A program made the translations under genes and the position numbers. A DNA stretch of 8,202 bases from the NCBI GenBank assembly GCA_030692905.1, contig JAUYBT010000165.1, positions 1 through 8,202 of the forward strand, in the 5' to 3' direction. The notes under the pieces were generated by a model, which saw nothing but the letters and a program-made list of their open reading frames with translations, ran no database searches and was not told where the DNA came from. Source of the DNA: Bacteroidales bacterium (GTDB lineage: Bacteria > Bacteroidota > Bacteroidia > Bacteroidales > VadinHA17). Shown in pieces: positions 5,080 to 8,202 of this stretch (position 1 is its first letter; each line of letters starts with the position of its first letter).

Positions 5080-5535
5080 ATGGGCAGATCGCAGGAGACA
5101 TTCAACAAAAAGGAAGTAAAAAATAAAAAAGAGAAAAAGAGAAAAGATAAAGCAAAAAAGAAGCTGATAAAGAAAGAAACCGGGAAAAAAAACAGCTTCG
5201 ATGATATGATTGCCTATGTTGATGAATATGGAAAGATATCTTCCACTCCTCCCGACCCCAACAAAAAGATACTGGTTGAAGCAAATGGTATCGAGCTCAG
5301 TGCAACTAAAAACGAACCTGCGCAAAAATCCGACTATATACGAAAAGGAGTTGTCACCTTTTTTAACGAGTCGAAGGGTTTTGGCTTCATCCGTGATATG
5401 GATAACAACCAGAGTGTTTTTGTCCATGCAAACAATCTTCAGGAAATAATCAAAGAAAACAATATTGTCAGTTTTGAAATCGGTAAAGGGCCTAAAGGGC
5501 CAACTGCTTTGAAAGTAAAATTGTTTAAGGATTAA
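5080..5535 (+). CDS. Cold-shock-domain RNA-binding protein with lysine-rich N-terminus
   Basis: 151 residues in three parts. Residues 10-37 are an extreme Lys-rich stretch, probably helical. Residues 39-60 are a conserved linker (SFDDMIAYVDEYG, then ISSTPPDPNKK) that I associate with this Bacteroidota protein type. Residues 88-149 form a cold-shock domain. RNP1 is KGFGFI at 99-104 and RNP2 is VFVHA at 113-117; both are complete, so binding to single-stranded nucleic acid is expected. The long basic tail makes it larger than a plain CspA (about 65-70 residues) and may add non-specific RNA or ribosome binding. It is a likely RNA chaperone in the cytoplasm, possibly linked to ribosome assembly or cold adaptation. 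The start at 5080 keeps the family MGRSQETF beginning; no good Shine-Dalgarno is visible. It is transcribed alone, away from mntA. Confidence 0.93.
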   Translation: MGRSQETFNKKEVKNKKEKKRKDKAKKKLIKKETGKKNSFDDMIAYVDEYGKISSTPPDPNKKILVEANGIELSATKNEPAQKSDYIRKGVVTFFNESKGFGFIRDMDNNQSVFVHANNLQEIIKENNIVSFEIGKGPKGPTALKVKLFKD

Positions 5536-5536
5536 C

Positions 5537-5574
5537 GGCGTAAAAGACTGTCTTAACGCCCTGCGGGCTGTCTT
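5537..5574 (+). repeat. AAGACA/4-3-4 hairpin repeat, copy 2, just after the cold-shock gene stop
   Basis: The plus strand has TGTCTT (5549-5554), AAC, the 11-nt block GCCC-TGC-GGGC (5558-5568) and TGTCTT (5569-5574). This is the same unit as at 1035-1073 read on the other strand, with a different but again self-complementary 4-3-4 core. A second foldback, GGCGT (5537-5541) with ACGCC (5556-5560) and AAGA with TCTT inside, could compete with it. It starts 2 nt after the stop codon but has no T-run, so it may be a 3'-end hairpin without being a classical terminator. Confidence 0.6.
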
Positions 5575-5602
5575 GAACAGTTACTGACTGAAGCCATCTT
5601 TC

Positions 5603-5636
5603 CTATTCCGGGAATAGATAGCATTTATAGCATTTA
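5603..5636. repeat. Palindrome and tandem 9-mer upstream of the GNAT gene
   Basis: CTATTCC-G-GGAATAG (5603-5617) has perfect 7-bp arms. It is followed by two head-to-tail copies of TAGCATTTA (5619-5627, 5628-5636). Both lie 30-65 nt before the ATG at 5667 and may be regulator contacts. No TAnnTTTG box was recognised in this gap. Confidence 0.4.
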
Positions 5637-5666
5637 CATCCATTACAATATTTAAAACTTTAAACT

Positions 5667-6149
5667 ATGAACCTGACATTCAGAACAACTCCTGAAAAAC
5701 GTGATATAACACGTGTCATGGAAATAGTTGATTCAACCAAATTTTTCTACGACCACGAAGTCGAAGTAGCGGTTGAACTGGTTACAGAACGGTTAAGCCA
5801 TGGTGAATCAACCGGATACTATTTCGTTTTTGCAGAAGTGGATGGTGTTACAGCGGCTTATTCCTGCTTCGGCCCCATTACTATGTCCAAAACGAGTTTT
5901 GACCTTTACTGGATCGCTACTCACAACGATTTCCGCAGAAAAGGAATTGGTAGAAAGTTACTTGAGGAGACCTGTAATCAAGCCAGGAGTATGGGTTGTA
6001 GCATTCTTATCGCAGAAACTTCAGGACTTGAGCACTATTCCCCTACAAGGGCTTTTTACGATAGTAATAAGTTTGAACTTGAAGCCCGGTTAAAGGATTT
6101 TTATAATGAGGGAGACGATAAGCTCTTTTATACTAAAAGAATCGGTTAG
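5667..6149 (+). CDS. GNAT-family N-acetyltransferase
   Basis: A 160-residue single-domain Gcn5-related acetyltransferase. Motif A runs from about residue 79 to 100: strand DLYWIATHNDF, then Arg90-Arg91-Lys92-Gly93-Ile94-Gly95, the R-x-x-G-x-G pyrophosphate loop for acetyl-CoA, then helix RKLLEETCNQA. Motif B is seen in ILIAETSG and in RAFYDSNKFELEARLKDFY (128-146). The N-terminal half (residues 18-75) gives the usual helices and the FVFAEVDGVTAAYSCFG strands. The family acetylates amines of small molecules or proteins; the substrate cannot be read here. It is 131 bp downstream of the cold-shock gene with a repeat element between them, so co-transcription is uncertain. It converges on the GH2 gene at the terminator 6152-6188. 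Confidence 0.9.
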   Translation: MNLTFRTTPEKRDITRVMEIVDSTKFFYDHEVEVAVELVTERLSHGESTGYYFVFAEVDGVTAAYSCFGPITMSKTSFDLYWIATHNDFRRKGIGRKLLEETCNQARSMGCSILIAETSGLEHYSPTRAFYDSNKFELEARLKDFYNEGDDKLFYTKRIG

Positions 6150-6151
6150 GT

Positions 6152-6188
6152 AAAAAAAAGCAGGGACGGCGTATATATCGTCCCTGCT
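6152..6188 (-). terminator. Intrinsic terminator of the GH2 gene
   Basis: Perfect 10-bp arms AGCAGGGACG (6159-6168) and CGTCCCTGCT (6179-6188) enclose a 10-nt loop. On the minus strand the stem runs straight into eight T residues (plus-strand A-run 6152-6159), a classic rho-independent terminator 20 nt past the GH2 stop. It may also help end the convergent GNAT transcript, though no T-run follows on the plus strand. Confidence 0.88.
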
Positions 6189-6207
6189 GATTATAAATTG
6201 TTCATTA

Positions 6208-8202
6208 TTAATTACCAATATTAACTTTTACAGCTGCTCCCATCAATCCTTTTGATTCAGCTTTTACTGTAAATGAGCCTGAAGCACCTTTTTCTGCAGC
6301 TACAATTACAAGGGCCAGACCATTGTAAGCTTTCCTGTATGAAGCCTGGAAAGGATCATGGCTGGTTGCATCACCATTATCGACAGCAACTATCTTACCG
6401 GGTCTTTCAATACTGAAATTAACCAGGTTACTGCTCCTCGGTACCAGCAGTTTGTTTTTATCTTCAATTCTTACTGTTATATAAATAAGATCGGTGCCAT
6501 CGGGACGAACAGCAGGTCTATCGGCTGTCATGGAAAGCGCTGATGCTTTTTCAGTTGTACGCATCACATCCTCTGCCCATTTAGCGCCGTTTTTGTATGC
6601 TATAACCTTCAGTTCACCGGGCTGATAGACAACATCATCCCATTTCAGACGGTATTCAAATTCCCCTTTCTTCTTCTTTCCAAGCGATTTTCCGTTCAGG
6701 AATAGTTCAGCTTCATCACCTGAAGTATAGACATGAACAGGGGTAACCTGACCTTTTCTTTCGGGCCAGTTCCAGTGAGGAAGAATATGAGCCATTGGCA
6801 GTTCAGCTCTCCATCGTAACTGATAGAGGTAGAAACGATCCTTCTTAAATCCGGCAAGATCGAGTATGCCGAAATAGCTGCTGCGCGATGGAACTTCAGT
6901 GACTCCGTTTGCCTCAAGCATCTTTTTGGTTTGTTCATAACGTCTTGAGGTAGGGATTGAACCGGTTAGATCGCCGGAGTAAGGAGTAGGTTCACCGATA
7001 TAGTCAAAACCTGTCCATACAAACTCACCCATAACAGCAGGGAACTTATCAAGCAGAGTAAATTGCTGATCGGCGGTACTGGCCCAACCCGGGTAAGCAA
7101 CATCGTAGGATGTTATCTGGAAGATCCCCTTGCCAGGCAGGTTATTGTTCAAGTCTCCCTGCACTACCGGGAAAAAGTATTCACCTCTTGAGCTGATGGT
7201 TGAAGCTGATTCACTTGAATGCATCCCCATATTAGCATTATCCTTAAGATCATAAAACCGCTGGTAGTCACCCAGATGGTAATTGATACCAAAAACGTCA
7301 AGTGTTTTCTGGAAGCCATTGGTTCCGGAGTTGGCATCGTTACAACCAGATGTTACCGGACGCGTATTATCTTCAGATTTGACTATCGCGTTAAGAGCTG
7401 AGGAGAGCGAAGGATTTCTCTGATCGGGTACTTCGTTGCCTATACTCCACATAAATAAAGAAGGATGGTTACGGTCGCGGCGTACCATTGCTTTCAGGTC
7501 TTCCACATGCCAGGCATTGAATATGATATTGTAATCTTTTCTTTTCTTGCCGATTCTCCATGTATCAAATGCTTCAACCTGTATGAGGAATCCCATTTTG
7601 TCGCACAGATCAAGAAGTTCCGGGGCAGGAGGGTTGTGACTTGTCCTGATGGCATTGCAACCCATCTCTTTTAGTATTTCAAGCTGCCGTTCTGCTGCAC
7701 GGATATTAAAAGCAGCGCCCAGCGCTCCAAGGTCGTGGTGGTTGCAAACACCCCTGATTTCAACTCTCTTGCCATTGAGTAGAAACCCATCGCGTGGCGT
7801 GAAGTTCAATGTCCTGAAGCCGAAATTGGTTTCATATCTGTCAGTTACAGTTGTTCCCTGCATAACAGTAACCGCTACGAGGTAAAGTTCAGGATCATTA
7901 ATATCCCACAGAACCGGTTCTTTAACAGGTATATCAAGTCTGAAGTCATGATCCTTCATTCCGGGAACAGTTGCAGTAACAACTACCGACTCGGCAACCG
8001 GTGCAGCAGATGGTTCAAATTTGTCATTCAGTTTATAAACCGATGCTTTTACTGTAACCGCCACTACTTCATTAATATGGTTTTCCAATTCAGCCTTCAC
8101 ACTCAGGATGCCTCTCTCTTTCTTAATCTCAGGAGTAGTGCAGAAGACACCATTATATGCAAGGTGCAGCTGTGAAGTTTTTACCAGCCATACGTTACGG
8201 TA
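6208..8202 (-). CDS. GH2 beta-galactosidase-like glycoside hydrolase, 5' end beyond window
   Basis: The frame is open from the window edge (8202) to the stop at 6208-6210, 664 residues counted from the edge. The first residues, YRNVWLVKTSQLHLAYNG, belong to the end of the GH2 sugar-binding domain, so the true start and any signal peptide lie outside. The immunoglobulin-like domain ends near residue 130 (NFGFRTLNFTPRDGF). The TIM-barrel domain follows, with RTSHNPP, acid/base Glu257 in SIGNEV (codon 7434-7432), and probable nucleophile Glu331 in SSESAST (7212-7210), 74 residues later as in LacZ-type enzymes. GEFVWTGFDYIGEPTP follows. Residues about 485-540 fit DUF4982 (AELFLNGKSLG) and about 554-655 a GH2 C-terminal domain 5. 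Exo-acting beta-galactosidase is the default guess; other beta-linked sugars are possible. Members are often exported and placed in polysaccharide-utilization loci, but no SusC/D is in view. Confidence 0.93.
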   Translation of the reverse strand, partial: YRNVWLVKTSQLHLAYNGVFCTTPEIKKERGILSVKAELENHINEVVAVTVKASVYKLNDKFEPSAAPVAESVVVTATVPGMKDHDFRLDIPVKEPVLWDINDPELYLVAVTVMQGTTVTDRYETNFGFRTLNFTPRDGFLLNGKRVEIRGVCNHHDLGALGAAFNIRAAERQLEILKEMGCNAIRTSHNPPAPELLDLCDKMGFLIQVEAFDTWRIGKKRKDYNIIFNAWHVEDLKAMVRRDRNHPSLFMWSIGNEVPDQRNPSLSSALNAIVKSEDNTRPVTSGCNDANSGTNGFQKTLDVFGINYHLGDYQRFYDLKDNANMGMHSSESASTISSRGEYFFPVVQGDLNNNLPGKGIFQITSYDVAYPGWASTADQQFTLLDKFPAVMGEFVWTGFDYIGEPTPYSGDLTGSIPTSRRYEQTKKMLEANGVTEVPSRSSYFGILDLAGFKKDRFYLYQLRWRAELPMAHILPHWNWPERKGQVTPVHVYTSGDEAELFLNGKSLGKKKKGEFEYRLKWDDVVYQPGELKVIAYKNGAKWAEDVMRTTEKASALSMTADRPAVRPDGTDLIYITVRIEDKNKLLVPRSSNLVNFSIERPGKIVAVDNGDATSHDPFQASYRKAYNGLALVIVAAEKGASGSFTVKAESKGLMGAAVKVNIGN

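Noticed and set aside
5059..5427. Minus-strand open frame rich in Phe and Leu
   Set aside because: It is the complement of the Lys-rich AAA/AAG stretch of the cold-shock gene; its apparent membrane segment is an artefact of that composition.
8098..8100. GTG at 8100 as the start of the GH2 gene
   Set aside because: The same frame continues without a stop to the window edge and encodes the typical GH2 YRNVWLV region, so the start is upstream of the window.

Overview
The window looks like a chromosomal segment of a Bacteroidota bacterium, most likely a Bacteroidales-type anaerobe or facultative anaerobe. The support is AT-rich intergenic DNA, weak or absent Shine-Dalgarno sequences, three good matches to the Bacteroidota -7 promoter element TAnnTTTG, a lysine-rich cold-shock-domain protein of a type I associate with this phylum, and a GH2 glycosidase with the C-terminal domain set common in its polysaccharide degraders. 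The assignment rests on recognition only, as no search was run.

Layout. Positions 1-926 (minus) hold the N-terminal 308 residues of a secreted CAP/SCP-domain protein that runs off the left edge. Positions 1084-1608 (minus) encode a small membrane methyltransferase of the ICMT/PEMT type. Positions 1716-3837 (minus) form a compact three-gene sulfur-relay operon, transcribed in the order sulfide:quinone-oxidoreductase-like flavoprotein, TusE/DsrC-family protein, DsrE-family protein. Its promoter region has a good -7 box followed two bases later by the palindrome CTGTTAAATTATTAACAG, which resembles a Rex (NADH-sensing repressor) operator and should cover the transcription start. Positions 4109-4603 (minus) are the remains of a MntA-HepT toxin-antitoxin module. 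The antitoxin nucleotidyltransferase is intact, but the HepT toxin has lost its middle, including the catalytic RNase motif, and its two ends are in different frames.

A 476-bp gene-free stretch (4604-5079) holds several inverted repeats and the putative promoter of a cold-shock-domain protein (5080-5535, plus). A GNAT acetyltransferase follows (5667-6149, plus). A strong intrinsic terminator (6152-6188) serves a GH2 beta-galactosidase-like enzyme that enters from the right edge on the minus strand (6208-8202, 5' end outside the window).

The most interesting items are: the sulfur operon, whose TusE/DsrC protein keeps only the C-terminal cysteine and whose flavoprotein keeps only the two redox cysteines of SQR, under a Rex-like operator; the toxin that lost its active site beside an intact antitoxin; and a small repeat family of AAGACA plus an 11-nt 4-3-4 hairpin, found immediately 3' of two different genes in the same orientation relative to transcription.
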